Positions 40,885 to 52,039 of a stretch of 64,000 nucleotides of DNA are shown here, piece by piece. Both the position numbers and the translations under genes were made by a program. Positions within the stretch are counted from its first letter, which is position 1. Every line of letters begins with the position of its first letter. The notes under the pieces were generated by a model. That model was not told the DNA's origin. It searched no databases and worked only from the letters and a program-made list of their open reading frames with translations. Origin of the DNA: Anaeromyxobacter oryzae (GTDB lineage: Bacteria > Myxococcota > Myxococcia > Myxococcales > Anaeromyxobacteraceae); assembly GCF_023169945.1 (NCBI RefSeq), contig NZ_AP025591.1, forward strand, positions 1,820,501 through 1,884,500, given 5' to 3'.

Positions 40885-42951
40885 ATGCTCGCGCCCGTCC
40901 TCGCGCTCGCCCTCTCCGCCGCGCCCGCCCCCGCCCCCTCTCCTCCCCCCTCCCTCGCGGCCGGCGCCCGCCGCTGCGCCTCCGCGCTCGTCTCGCGCCA
41001 CGGCGAGCCGGAGCGCGCTCGCGCCGAGCGGGGCGCCGCCCAGGCGGCGAGCCTCTGGCGCGCCTCCGACGGCGACGCGAGGGCGTTCGAGGCGTTCTGC
41101 CTCGCGCAGTTCCAGCCGCGCGGGCCGCGGCTCGACGCGATCCTCGGACGCTTCGAGGCCGCGCTCGAGGCGCTCGACGGGCACGGCGTGGAGATCGGGC
41201 GCGAGCTGTCCCGGTTCGCGCAGCTCGACGTCGGACCGCTCGAGCCGGTCGACGCGCTGCTCGCGGCGTACGACCCCGGGGCGCACGTCGTGGACGACCT
41301 CTTCGACGGCAAGCTCGCGTTCGTCGCGCTCCTGAACTTCCCGCTCACCACGCTCGACGAGCGCCTCGCGCAGGGCCCCACGTGGTCGCGGCGCGAGTGG
41401 GCGGAGGTCCGGCTCGCGAGCCGGTTCGCGCGGCGGGTGCCCGCCGAGGTGAACCGGCGGATCGCCGAGGCGGCGGCGGACGCGGACCTGTACGTGTCGC
41501 GCTACGACGTGTACGCGCACCACGTGCTGGGGGAGGACGGCGCGCGGCTGTTCCCGAAGGGGAAGCGACTCCTCGCGCACTGGAACCTGCGCGACGAGCT
41601 CAAGGCGCAGTACGGGCAGGAGGGCGGCCTCGCGCGCCAGCGGGCGCTCGCGAAGGTGCTGGAGCGCATCGTCACCCAGACGATCCCCGCGGCCGTGATC
41701 GACGATCCGGCGGTGGACTGGAACCCGTTCACGAACGAGGTCCGGCCGGCCCCGCCGGAGACGATCGAGGGTGGCGCGCGGCCGCCCGCCAAGGTGGAAG
41801 CGTCCCGCGAGCCCGACGCGCGGTACGCGAAGATCCTCGCCAACTTCCGCGCCGCCCGCGCGGCGGACCCGTGGTCCCCGACGGCGCCGACGCTCGTCGC
41901 GCGCAAGTTCGACCTCGAGCGCGAGATCCCCGAGGCCCGCGTCGTCGCGCTCCTCGAGGAGGTGCTCGGCGCGCCGGAGATCCGCGAGACCGCGGCGCGG
42001 ATCGCGGCGCGCCTCGGGCGGCCGCTCGAGCCGCTCGACCTCTGGTACTCGGGATTCCGGCCCGCGCCGGCGCGCCCGGAGCCGGAGCTCGACGCGCTCA
42101 CGCGCGCGCGGTTCCCGACGCCCGACGCGTTCGCGCGGGCGCTCCCGGAGACGCTCCGCCGGCTCGGGTTCGCGCCCGACAGGGCGGCGTGGCTCGCCGA
42201 GCGGATCGCGGTCGACCCCGCCCGCGGCTCGGGGCACGCGCTCGGCGCCGCGCGGCGCGGCGATCGCGCCCACCTCCGGACGCGCGTCGGCCCGGACGGG
42301 ATGGACTGGAAGGGCTTCGACATCGCGATCCACGAGCTCGGCCACAACGTCGAGCAGACGTTCTCGCTCTACGGCGTGGACTCGACCCTGCTCGCCGGCG
42401 TGCCGAACACCGCCTTCACCGAGGCGATCGCGTTCGTGTTCCAGGCGCGGGGCCTCGACGTGCTCGGGTTGCCGCCCGCGGACCCCGGGTCCCGCCGGCT
42501 CGCGGCGCTGAACGATCTCTGGATGACGTACGAGATCGCGGGCGTCGCCCTCGTGGACCTCGGGATGTGGCGGTGGCTGTACGCGCACCCCCGCGCGGCG
42601 CCCGCGGAGCTCCGGGACGCGACGGTCCGGCTCGCCCGCGACGTGTGGAACCGCTGGTACGCGCCGGTGCTCGGCGCGCGCGACGTCCCGCTGCTCGCCG
42701 CCTACCAGCACATGGTGAACCGCGACCTCTACCTCCCGGATTACCCGCTCGGCCACCTCGTCGCCGCCCAGCTCGAGGCGCACCTCGCGACGGTCGCGCC
42801 GGACCGCCTCGGCGCCGAGATCGAGCGGATCACCACCTTCGGCGCGGTGACGCCCGATCTCTGGATGTCGCACGCGACCGGCGCGCCGGTCTCGGCACGG
42901 CCGCTCCTCGACGCGGCGCGACGGGCGCTGGACGGCGCCGCGGCGCGGTGA
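40885..42951 (+). CDS. Putative secreted zinc metallopeptidase (gluzincin, M3-like)
   Basis: A 688-residue protein with a hydrophobic signal-like N-terminus (MLAPVLALALSAAPAPAP). The zinc motif HELGH (about residues 483-487, in FDIAIHELGHNVEQTF) is followed 30 residues after the first His by Glu in NTAFTEAIAF. This is the gluzincin pattern of thimet-oligopeptidase-like M3 enzymes. The rest is helical and not clearly similar to named oligopeptidases, so substrate is unknown. It could also belong to a related uncharacterised family. There is no Shine-Dalgarno; GTGACG - 16 bases - TACAGT ends six bases before the ATG, suggesting a leaderless mRNA. Confidence 0.72.
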   Translation: MLAPVLALALSAAPAPAPSPPPSLAAGARRCASALVSRHGEPERARAERGAAQAASLWRASDGDARAFEAFCLAQFQPRGPRLDAILGRFEAALEALDGHGVEIGRELSRFAQLDVGPLEPVDALLAAYDPGAHVVDDLFDGKLAFVALLNFPLTTLDERLAQGPTWSRREWAEVRLASRFARRVPAEVNRRIAEAAADADLYVSRYDVYAHHVLGEDGARLFPKGKRLLAHWNLRDELKAQYGQEGGLARQRALAKVLERIVTQTIPAAVIDDPAVDWNPFTNEVRPAPPETIEGGARPPAKVEASREPDARYAKILANFRAARAADPWSPTAPTLVARKFDLEREIPEARVVALLEEVLGAPEIRETAARIAARLGRPLEPLDLWYSGFRPAPARPEPELDALTRARFPTPDAFARALPETLRRLGFAPDRAAWLAERIAVDPARGSGHALGAARRGDRAHLRTRVGPDGMDWKGFDIAIHELGHNVEQTFSLYGVDSTLLAGVPNTAFTEAIAFVFQARGLDVLGLPPADPGSRRLAALNDLWMTYEIAGVALVDLGMWRWLYAHPRAAPAELRDATVRLARDVWNRWYAPVLGARDVPLLAAYQHMVNRDLYLPDYPLGHLVAAQLEAHLATVAPDRLGAEIERITTFGAVTPDLWMSHATGAPVSARPLLDAARRALDGAAAR

Positions 42952-42963
42952 CGGCGGCCCGCG

Positions 42964-43254
42964 TCAGGGGTGGCGGGCGCAGCTCGCGGCGAGCTCCCGC
43001 TCGACGTAGGCGTGCGCCTCCTCGGCCGGCCCGATGAAGTAGCGCGCCGCGCCCGGCGCGTCGTCGTACACGAAGGCGCAGCGCCAGAGCACGAAGGTCG
43101 TCTCCCACTCGCCCCAGTCGACGTCGCAGACGTCGCAGACGTCGCCGGCGAGCGCGAGGACGAGCCGTCCGGTCGACGCGTCGCGGCACGGACGCGCGCC
43201 GCGCATCTCGGCCCAGCGACGGAGCTCCACGACGTCGTCGATCGTCCGCATCAT
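42964..43254 (-). CDS. Small cytoplasmic protein of unknown function (96 aa)
   Basis: I do not recognise this 95-96-residue protein. It is acidic and aromatic-rich, with CDVCDVDWGEWETTFVLWRCAFVY and AARYFIGPAEEAHAYVERELA, and four Cys residues including a CxxC. There is no signal peptide. GGAGG lies upstream of two consecutive ATG codons (43254 and 43251); either could be used. It is convergent with the peptidase gene and divergent from the small disordered protein at 43369. Confidence 0.68.
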   Translation of the reverse strand: MMRTIDDVVELRRWAEMRGARPCRDASTGRLVLALAGDVCDVCDVDWGEWETTFVLWRCAFVYDDAPGAARYFIGPAEEAHAYVERELAASCARHP

Positions 43255-43368
43255 GCCTGCCTCCGCACGGCTGCCCCGGCGTGGGGCAGGAGGTGCATAG
43301 GGACCGCGGCGCGGCGGATCAAGCGCGCACGGGGGGCGGTTCGGCGCGGGCGTGCGCATCGTCGCGGC

Positions 43369-43635
43369 ATGGCGAACGAACGGACGGACCCGGCGGCGGC
43401 CGACGCGGCGCGCCAGGCGGCGGAGCGGGGGAAGACGGGCGGCGCGAGCGTGCCCGCCGGAGGAGCGAGGGGGCCAGGCGACGTGCGGGGGCCGGGGGTC
43501 CCGGAGCAGGCGCCGGACCGCGCGGCGGCGCGGCCGGGCGACCGCGTGCCGGAGCCCGAGCCGGAGGAGGCGCCGGAGCTGCTCGGCGAGCAGTCGGACT
43601 ACCCCGCTCCGCGCGGAGACGCGGACGAGACGTAG
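43369..43635 (+). CDS. Small disordered acidic/proline-rich protein
   Basis: This 88-residue protein has a helical, Ala-rich start (RTDPAAADAARQAAERGK), then a Gly/Pro/Arg-rich stretch. Its acidic tail is PEPEPEEAPELLGEQSDYPAP. It has no hydrophobic core, so it is probably intrinsically disordered. No clear ribosome-binding site precedes the ATG, and coding status rests on the open frame, codon-position composition and its fit between neighbours. Function unknown. Confidence 0.5.
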   Translation: MANERTDPAAADAARQAAERGKTGGASVPAGGARGPGDVRGPGVPEQAPDRAAARPGDRVPEPEPEEAPELLGEQSDYPAPRGDADET

Positions 43636-43650
43636 CGACGTGGCCGCGGA

Positions 43651-44958
43651 TCACGGCGTCGCGAGAACCTCGCGCGCGGCCCGCGCGCCCGAGCGGAGGG
43701 CGCCGTCGACGGTGCCTGCGAGCCCGGCGTCTGTCGCCTCGCCGGCGAAGAAGAGCGTCCCCGCGACCGGCCGCGCGAGCGTCGACAGCGCGTCCGCGGC
43801 GCCGGCCGGGAACACCGCGTAGCCGCCGCGCGCCAGCGGGTCCCGCGACCAGTCGACGACCGTCGCCCCGTCGACCCGCGCCTCGAGCGCGGCAGGGGTG
43901 AGCCGGAACGCGGGCGCGAGGCCGCGGAGCGCGGCCGCGACGACGCCGGCGGGATCGCGGCGCCCGAGCCGGACGGCGGCGGGACCGCCCGCCCAGCCGA
44001 CGAGGAGCGGCGCCCGGATCGGAGCGATCGTCCAGAAGACCGGGACCGGGGCGCGCGGGAGGTGGAGGAACACGAGATCGCGGGGTCCGCGATCCTCCCA
44101 CGGAGGGGCGCGGAACCGCAGCACGACCTTCACCACGGGGCCCATCTCGAGGGCGCGCGCCGCGCGGGCGGCCTCCGGGATCGCGGGGACGAACGAGACG
44201 GTCCCGGCGCGCAGCACCCCCACCGGCAGCGTCACGATCGCCCGGGCCGCCCGGAGCGGCGGGAGGCGTCCCCCGGCGGGGCCGCGCGCCCTCACCTCCA
44301 CCTCGCCCGGACGCCACCGGATCTCCTCCACGGCGGCGCCGAGCCTGAGCGCTCCACCGCGGGAGACGCGCGAGACGAGCGGAGCGAGCAGCGCCGCCCA
44401 GCCGCCGTCGGCGCGGTACATCGCCTCGCTGCCCACGGCCGCCATCGCCCGCTGCATCCGGGCGATCGCGGCGCTCGACGCGTCGCGCGGATCGGCGAGA
44501 TAGAAACCCTCCGTGAACTCCCGGGCGAGCTCGACCGCCTCGGGGGACGCCTCGCCCCGCCGCCGCGCGCGCGCGAGGACCCGGCCGACGGGCGGGTCGC
44601 CCCGCGCGCGCCGGGACAGGAGCGCCTCGCCCGCCTCGAACGCCCCGGCGGCGTCGACGAGCCGCTCCCCCCGGAGCACGCGGCGACGGTCCGGGATCCG
44701 CCGGAGCCGGACGCCGGCGGAGCGCGCGAGCGCGATCACCTCGGGCGGACGCCCGTGCACGAACTCGGCGCCGCGCTCGATCGGGACGCCGAGGAGCGGG
44801 TCGATGGCGGTGTCGACGCGCCCGCCGGCGCGATCGCGCGCCTCGAGGACGAGGACGTCGACGCCGGAGGCGCGGAGCGCGCTCGCGGCGGAGAGGCCGG
44901 CGGCGCCGGCGCCGATGACGATGACGTCCGCGTCGTGAGCCAAGGCGATGCCCTCCAT
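43651..44958 (-). CDS. FAD-dependent amine oxidase family protein
   Basis: The 435-residue flavoprotein has the Rossmann dinucleotide motif DVIVIGAGAAGLSAASALRA, then LVLEARDRAGGRV, and IERGAEFVHG. The C-terminal FAD-binding segment is LFFAGEATDAGLAGTVDGAL. This is the layout of monoamine/polyamine oxidases, which oxidise amines to aldehydes with hydrogen peroxide. The residue after GGR-V lacks the usual covalent-Cys context, so FAD is probably bound non-covalently. It lies downstream of the debranching enzyme gene on the same strand, across a 57-base spacer that holds a CACGGG-type repeat. Substrate unknown. Confidence 0.88.
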   Translation of the reverse strand: MEGIALAHDADVIVIGAGAAGLSAASALRASGVDVLVLEARDRAGGRVDTAIDPLLGVPIERGAEFVHGRPPEVIALARSAGVRLRRIPDRRRVLRGERLVDAAGAFEAGEALLSRRARGDPPVGRVLARARRRGEASPEAVELAREFTEGFYLADPRDASSAAIARMQRAMAAVGSEAMYRADGGWAALLAPLVSRVSRGGALRLGAAVEEIRWRPGEVEVRARGPAGGRLPPLRAARAIVTLPVGVLRAGTVSFVPAIPEAARAARALEMGPVVKVVLRFRAPPWEDRGPRDLVFLHLPRAPVPVFWTIAPIRAPLLVGWAGGPAAVRLGRRDPAGVVAAALRGLAPAFRLTPAALEARVDGATVVDWSRDPLARGGYAVFPAGAADALSTLARPVAGTLFFAGEATDAGLAGTVDGALRSGARAAREVLATP

Positions 44959-44964
44959 CGTGGG

Positions 44965-44996
44965 GCGGGCACGGGCACGGGTGAGGCTACGGGTAT
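44965..44996. repeat. Short CACGGG-family repeat
   Basis: The sequence CGGGCACGGGCACGGG followed by GAGGCTACGGG lies between the debranching enzyme and amine oxidase genes. It resembles the elements at 40780-40860 and 51883-51911. Confidence 0.5.
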
Positions 44997-45015
44997 GCGT
45001 CGCCCTCCCCGACCC

Positions 45016-47049
45016 TCACGGCTCCGCCGTCTCGAGGAGGACCCGCAGGACCTCCGCCACCCCCCACGCCTGCGCCACGCACCCTCTCGGCGTGAACGGG
45101 GGCTCGGCGTCGAACACCTCCGAGATCTGCCCGATGCACGCGTGACCGAGCTCCGCGACGAGCCCGTCGAGGAGCGCGCGCGCGGTCTTCCCGTCATCCG
45201 GGTGGAGCTTCCGCCAGGCGTCGACGTACGGGCCGATGAGCCAGCTCCACACGGTGCCCTGGTGATACGCGGCGTCGCGGGTCCGGAGATCGCCGTGGTA
45301 GCTCGCCTTGTAGTCGGGGTGATCGCGGGAGAGGGACCGGAGCCCGACGGGCGTGAGGAGGCGCGCGCGGACCGTCTCGACGACCGGCTCCCAGCGGCTG
45401 CGGTCGAGGACCGGGTGCCCGAGGGAGATCGCGAAGATCTGGTTCGGGCGGCACGCCGCGTCGTCCTTGCCGTCCTCGCCGTCCACGACGTCATAGAGGT
45501 AGCCGCCGTCCGCGTACCAGAACCGCCGGTTGAACGAGGTCCGCGCCCGCTCCGCCGCCTCCGAGATCGGGCGCGCGGCGTCGCGGCCGCGCTCCTCCTC
45601 GAGCCAGGCCTCGAGGATCCGCAGCGCGTGGTACCAGAGCGCGTTGATCTCCACCGCCTTCCCGCGCCGCGGCGTAACCACCCACCCGTCCACCTTCGCG
45701 TCCATCCAGGTGAGCTGGTAGCCCTGCTCGCCCTGCCGGAGGAGGCCGTCCTTCGGGTCGACGCCGATCCCGAAGCGCGTCCCGCGGAGGTGATGCCGGA
45801 CGACGTCCTCCATCACCGGCAGCAGGCGCCGGAGCGTGTCGCGATCGCCGGTCGTCGCCACGTAGCGGTCGACCGCGTGGAACATCCAGAGCGTCGCGTC
45901 GGCGGTGTGGTAGAGCCCCTCGGCGTCACCCTCCGGGAAGAGGTTCGGGATGAGGCCGTCGCGCACGTGGCGCGCGAACGCGCGGAGGATCGCGCCCGCC
46001 TCGCGCGCCTGCCCCGTCGCGAGCGTGAGCCCCTCGAGCGAGATCATCGTGTCCCGGCCCCAGTCGGTGAACCAGTGGTAGCCGGCGATGATCGTCCGCG
46101 GCTGGTCGCCCTCCGCGCGCGCGTGCGTCGCCTCCTGGACCCGTCCCGCCGGCTCGATGACGAACGCGTCCGCCGCGAGCACCAGCTCCGCGGCGGGGCC
46201 CTTCCGCGCGACGTCCGGCGCCCGCAGGAGGAGGCCCTCGCGCCGCGCCCGCTCGGCGCGGAGGGCGTCGTCGGACGGCATCGCGAGCGCCGTCTCCCAC
46301 GGCTCCGTGGACGCGACGAGCGTCACGGGCGCGCCGCGGTCGAGATCGACGCGGAAGAACCCGGGGCTGTGGAGATCTCCCTGCTGGTCGTAGCCGCGGC
46401 TCGCCTCGACCCGGTAGACGACCTCCGCGAGCCGATCCTCCTCGAAGGTGAACGCGGCGCGGCGGCCGCGCAGGAGGAGCCGCAGCGGCGGGAAGCGGGG
46501 ATCGTCGCTCGTGATCTCGTACCGGCCCTCCGCGGCCAGGACGCGGAACTTCTGGAGCGGCCCGGAGACCGGCGCGTCGTGCGGCCGGAAGTGGACGCCG
46601 GGCCGGAGGTTCAGCCGGACCGGGCCCTCGCCGTCGAGGAGCCGGTACGCGAGGTGGACGGTGTTCTGGCCGTGCGTGAGGACGAGCCGCTTCTCGATGA
46701 CCGCTCCGTCGACGTCGAAGATCCACACCGGCAGCCCGAGCTCGAGCCGGAACTCCTGGAGGTGCTCGGCGCCGTGGAGCGCGAGGCCCACGGCGCTCTC
46801 CTCCGCGCCGAGCCGGACCGCGCGGCGGGACGGGAGGCGCACGCGGTCCGAGAGGTGCGACAGCATCACGGTGCGACCGAGGCCGGGCAGCGACGCGACC
46901 AGCAGCCCGTGGTAGCGGCGCGTGCACACCCCCGCGACGGTGCCCGTCGCGTAGCCGCCGAGCCCGTTCGCGACCAGCCACTCGCGCTCGAGGAGCGCGT
47001 CGGCGCCGTCCTCCGGACGCCACCCGATCCGCACCGGCCCCTCAGCCAA
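45016..47049 (-). CDS. Glycogen debranching enzyme (amylo-alpha-1,6-glucosidase)
   Basis: A 677-residue enzyme with the GDE_N_bis-type N-terminal domain (REWLVANGLGGYATGTVAG, RRYHGLLVASLP) and an (alpha/alpha)6 catalytic domain. Visible motifs are YHWFTDWGRDTMISLEGL, DATLWMFHAVDRY and AYHQGTVWSWLIGPYVDAW. This matches the archaeal/bacterial-type debranching enzyme that removes alpha-1,6 branches of glycogen-like polymers. The frame opens with TTG and overlaps the stop of treZ by 8 bases. An internal GTG five codons in is an alternative start. Confidence 0.92.
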   Translation of the reverse strand: MAEGPVRIGWRPEDGADALLEREWLVANGLGGYATGTVAGVCTRRYHGLLVASLPGLGRTVMLSHLSDRVRLPSRRAVRLGAEESAVGLALHGAEHLQEFRLELGLPVWIFDVDGAVIEKRLVLTHGQNTVHLAYRLLDGEGPVRLNLRPGVHFRPHDAPVSGPLQKFRVLAAEGRYEITSDDPRFPPLRLLLRGRRAAFTFEEDRLAEVVYRVEASRGYDQQGDLHSPGFFRVDLDRGAPVTLVASTEPWETALAMPSDDALRAERARREGLLLRAPDVARKGPAAELVLAADAFVIEPAGRVQEATHARAEGDQPRTIIAGYHWFTDWGRDTMISLEGLTLATGQAREAGAILRAFARHVRDGLIPNLFPEGDAEGLYHTADATLWMFHAVDRYVATTGDRDTLRRLLPVMEDVVRHHLRGTRFGIGVDPKDGLLRQGEQGYQLTWMDAKVDGWVVTPRRGKAVEINALWYHALRILEAWLEEERGRDAARPISEAAERARTSFNRRFWYADGGYLYDVVDGEDGKDDAACRPNQIFAISLGHPVLDRSRWEPVVETVRARLLTPVGLRSLSRDHPDYKASYHGDLRTRDAAYHQGTVWSWLIGPYVDAWRKLHPDDGKTARALLDGLVAELGHACIGQISEVFDAEPPFTPRGCVAQAWGVAEVLRVLLETAEP

Positions 47050-48931
47050 GGTCGGCCCCCGGCGCCGGCGCGAGGAGGAGCGCGGAGTGGCCCGGCACCC
47101 GGAACCGCGTCTCGTCCAGCGCCGGCGTGCCCGAGCCGCCGTAGCGCGGATCCTCGCTCGAGAAGACGAGCCTCCACGCCCCGTCCTCGGGGGGCGCGAG
47201 CAGCGGCTCCGCGGCGCCGGCGAGCTCGACGCCCGCGCCGAGGTTCACGACGAGGAGCCGGTCGCGGCCGCGCGGGGAGGAGAACCGGAGGCAGAACGCC
47301 TCGGCGGCGAGCACCGCGCCGTCGAGCCCATCGGCCCCCTGCGCGCGCAGCACCGGGTCGCTGCGCCGGAGGTCGAGGAGGTCGCGATGGAGCGCGACCG
47401 GCTCGCGGTGCGCGGATCGCTCGGTGGCCTCGAGCCGGCAGCGCTCGAACGTCGCGCGCGCGCCCGGGTCGGGGACGCGGTCGCGCATGTCGGGGCCGTC
47501 GATCCCCTGGAACTGGCGGAGGAACGCGGCGCGGCCCTCGCGCACGCCGTGCGCGAGCTCGCCCGCCTGATCGGCGAAGTAGAGGAACGGGCGGCTGGAG
47601 GCGTGCTCCTCGCCCTGGAACAGCAGCGGCGTCCACGGCCCGAGGAGCAGCAGCGTGGTGAGCGCCCGCCATCGGCCGGGATCCGTCCGCTCGTGCAGCC
47701 GCTCGCCGCGCGCCGAGTTCGCCACCTGGTCGTGGTTCTCGAGGTAGGCGACGAACGCGCGCGGCGGGATCCCGCGCGTCGGCCGGCCGCGCCGCTTGCC
47801 CTGCCACCGGTAGTGCTGACCCTGGAAGAGGTAGCCGTGCTTCGCCGCGGAGATGAGCTCCTGCGGCGTCCCGGCGTGGTCGGCGTAGTACGCCTCGCGC
47901 CGCCCGGTCGCCGCGACCACCGCCGAATGGTGGAAGTCGTCGTTCCAGGCGAGGTCGAGCCCGCGACCGCCCGCCTCGCGGGGCCGGACGAGGCGCGCGT
48001 CCTGCGGCTCGTTCTCGGCGACGAGGAGGATCCGCCGCGGACCCGCCGCGTCGCGGGCGCGCGCCGCGATCACCGACAGGATGTGCTCGTCCGACGCGTC
48101 GAACAGGCTCTGCGTCGCGTCGAGCCTGAGCCCGTCGAGGTGGAACTCCGAGATCCAGTACGCGGCGTTGTCGGCGACGAATGCGCGGGCCGGGCCGGCG
48201 TCCTCGCCGTCGAAGTTGAGGGGGTCGCCCCACTCGCCGGCGTAGCGCTTGGTGAAGTAGGCCGGGGAGTAGCGTGCGAGGTAGCAGCCATCCGGGCCGA
48301 AGTGGTTGTAGACGACGTCGAGGAGGACGCCGAGCCCGACGGCGTGCGCGCGATCGACGAAGCGCCGGAGGTCGTCCGGCGAGCCGTAGAGGTGGGAGGG
48401 CGCGTACGGATCCACGCCGTCGTAGCCCCACCCGAACGCGCCCGAGAACTCGGCGACGGGCATCACCTCGACCGCGGTGATCCCGAGGCGTGCGAGCGCG
48501 AGCAGCTCGCGCGAGGCCGCCTCGAAGGTCCCCTCGGGGGTGAAGGTCCCGACGTGGAGCTCGTAGAGCACCTGGCCCTCGGGCGCGAGCCCCTTCCACT
48601 CCGCATCCGTCCACCGGAACGCATTGGGATCGACGACCTCGGACGCTCCGTGCGGCCCCTCCGGCTGGCGCCGCGACGCGGGATCCGGGAGCGCGTCGCC
48701 GCCGTCGAGCCGGTACCGGTAGCGAGCGCCCGCCGCGAGGCCGCGGACGAGCCCCGAGAACCACCCGCCCGGCTCCGGAGCGAGGGCGTACAGCCCCGGC
48801 GCGCCGCTCTCCACGATCACCTCGAGGCGCGCACAGGCCGGCGCCCACACCCGGAAGTGCACGCCGTCCGGCAAGACCTCGGCCCCCGCCGCCAGCCGCC
48901 GGGGTGGCGTCCCTCCGCTCCTCGCCCGCAT
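47042..48931 (-). CDS. treZ: Malto-oligosyltrehalose trehalohydrolase
   Basis: TreZ cleaves maltooligosyl-trehalose to release trehalose. About 629 residues from the ATG at 48931, which has GAGG six bases upstream; an in-frame GTG ten codons earlier (48961) is an alternative. The N-terminal CBM48-like domain (GVHFRVWAPACARLEVIVES) is followed by a GH13 barrel with GVLLDVVYNHFGPDG, FHLDGLRLDATQSLFD (nucleophile Asp), ILLVAENEPQD (acid/base Glu) and VAYLENHDQVAN. The partner TreY (maltooligosyl trehalose synthase) is not in the window. It overlaps the debranching gene and is divergent from the gene at 49017. Confidence 0.93.
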   Translation of the reverse strand: MRARSGGTPPRRLAAGAEVLPDGVHFRVWAPACARLEVIVESGAPGLYALAPEPGGWFSGLVRGLAAGARYRYRLDGGDALPDPASRRQPEGPHGASEVVDPNAFRWTDAEWKGLAPEGQVLYELHVGTFTPEGTFEAASRELLALARLGITAVEVMPVAEFSGAFGWGYDGVDPYAPSHLYGSPDDLRRFVDRAHAVGLGVLLDVVYNHFGPDGCYLARYSPAYFTKRYAGEWGDPLNFDGEDAGPARAFVADNAAYWISEFHLDGLRLDATQSLFDASDEHILSVIAARARDAAGPRRILLVAENEPQDARLVRPREAGGRGLDLAWNDDFHHSAVVAATGRREAYYADHAGTPQELISAAKHGYLFQGQHYRWQGKRRGRPTRGIPPRAFVAYLENHDQVANSARGERLHERTDPGRWRALTTLLLLGPWTPLLFQGEEHASSRPFLYFADQAGELAHGVREGRAAFLRQFQGIDGPDMRDRVPDPGARATFERCRLEATERSAHREPVALHRDLLDLRRSDPVLRAQGADGLDGAVLAAEAFCLRFSSPRGRDRLLVVNLGAGVELAGAAEPLLAPPEDGAWRLVFSSEDPRYGGSGTPALDETRFRVPGHSALLLAPAPGADLG

Positions 48932-49016
48932 CTCCGGCCTCACGCCGAAAAGCGTAGCCACGGTGCCGGCCGCCTGCGCTCATGCCTAGGCTGACGGACG
49001 AACCGGAGGACCACAC

Positions 49017-51261
<2,245 letters not shown>

Positions 51262-51292
51262 GACACGCGCCCCGCGGTTCGAGGCCCTCCGG

Positions 51293-51838
51293 CTAGCCTG
51301 CCGCCCTCTGCACGAACGCGACGAGGTTCCCCGCCGCGTGCATCGCGAACGGCAGGAGCACCGACCCGGTCCGCACCCGCGCCAGCGCCAGCACGACGCC
51401 GTCCAGGAACAGCAGCCCGAGCTCCGGGAGCCCGTACTGGACGTGCACCGCCGAGAACAGGGCCGCCGTCGCGAGCACGGTCGCGGCGGTCCCGAGCCGG
51501 GGTTGCAGGCGCGAGACGAGCGCCCCCCGGAACACGAGCTCCTCCAGAGCGGGCGCCGCGAGCACCATCCCCACGGCGATGGCGGCGAGGAGCGCCGCGC
51601 CGCGACCCACCCAGGGCGCCGGCGCGGCGACGCCGAGCGCGCGCGCCGCCACCTCCACGGCGGCGACCCACGCCGCCCAGAACAGGAGCCAGCCGAGCGC
51701 CGCGCGGGCGGACGGCGGCCGCAGCGCGAAGAGCGTGCGCACGTCCGCGCCGCGCACGTGCGCGACGGCGAACGCGACCGCGATGGCAGCGACGGGGAGC
51801 GCGGTGCGGAGGAGGAGCACGCGGAGGATCGAATCCAC
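51293..51838 (-). CDS. CPBP family intramembrane metalloprotease
   Basis: The 181-residue membrane protein carries the three CPBP (Abi/CAAX protease) motifs: EELVFRGALVSRL, FSAVHVQYG and HAAGNLVAF. It has about five or six membrane segments, with GTG as its start. Such proteases can process prenylated or signal peptides or act on small peptides such as bacteriocins; no candidate substrate is adjacent. It is convergent with the old yellow enzyme gene. Confidence 0.88.
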   Translation of the reverse strand: MDSILRVLLLRTALPVAAIAVAFAVAHVRGADVRTLFALRPPSARAALGWLLFWAAWVAAVEVAARALGVAAPAPWVGRGAALLAAIAVGMVLAAPALEELVFRGALVSRLQPRLGTAATVLATAALFSAVHVQYGLPELGLLFLDGVVLALARVRTGSVLLPFAMHAAGNLVAFVQRAAG

Positions 51839-51882
51839 GCGAGCACTCTAGCGCGGCGCGCCAGGACCCGAACCCGAAGTGC

Positions 51883-51911
51883 GTTCACGGGCACGGGTTC
51901 CGGCACGCGGG
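51883..51911. repeat. Short CACGGG-family repeat upstream of the hybrid kinase
   Basis: GTTCACGGGCACGGGTTCC followed by GGCACGCGGG is the reverse complement of part of the (CCCGTG)n stretch at 40455-40475. It sits between the divergent protease and hybrid kinase genes. Confidence 0.45.
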
Positions 51912-52039
51912 CTGCTGCGAGGTCCCACCGGTGACCGAGCCGCCCGGCTCTCCCCCGGCGCCATACCGATCCGGGTCGAAGACCCGACCGGCTCTCCGCA
52001 GCACGTTCGCATCGGCCGCACGTCGGCGGGGGTCGATCC

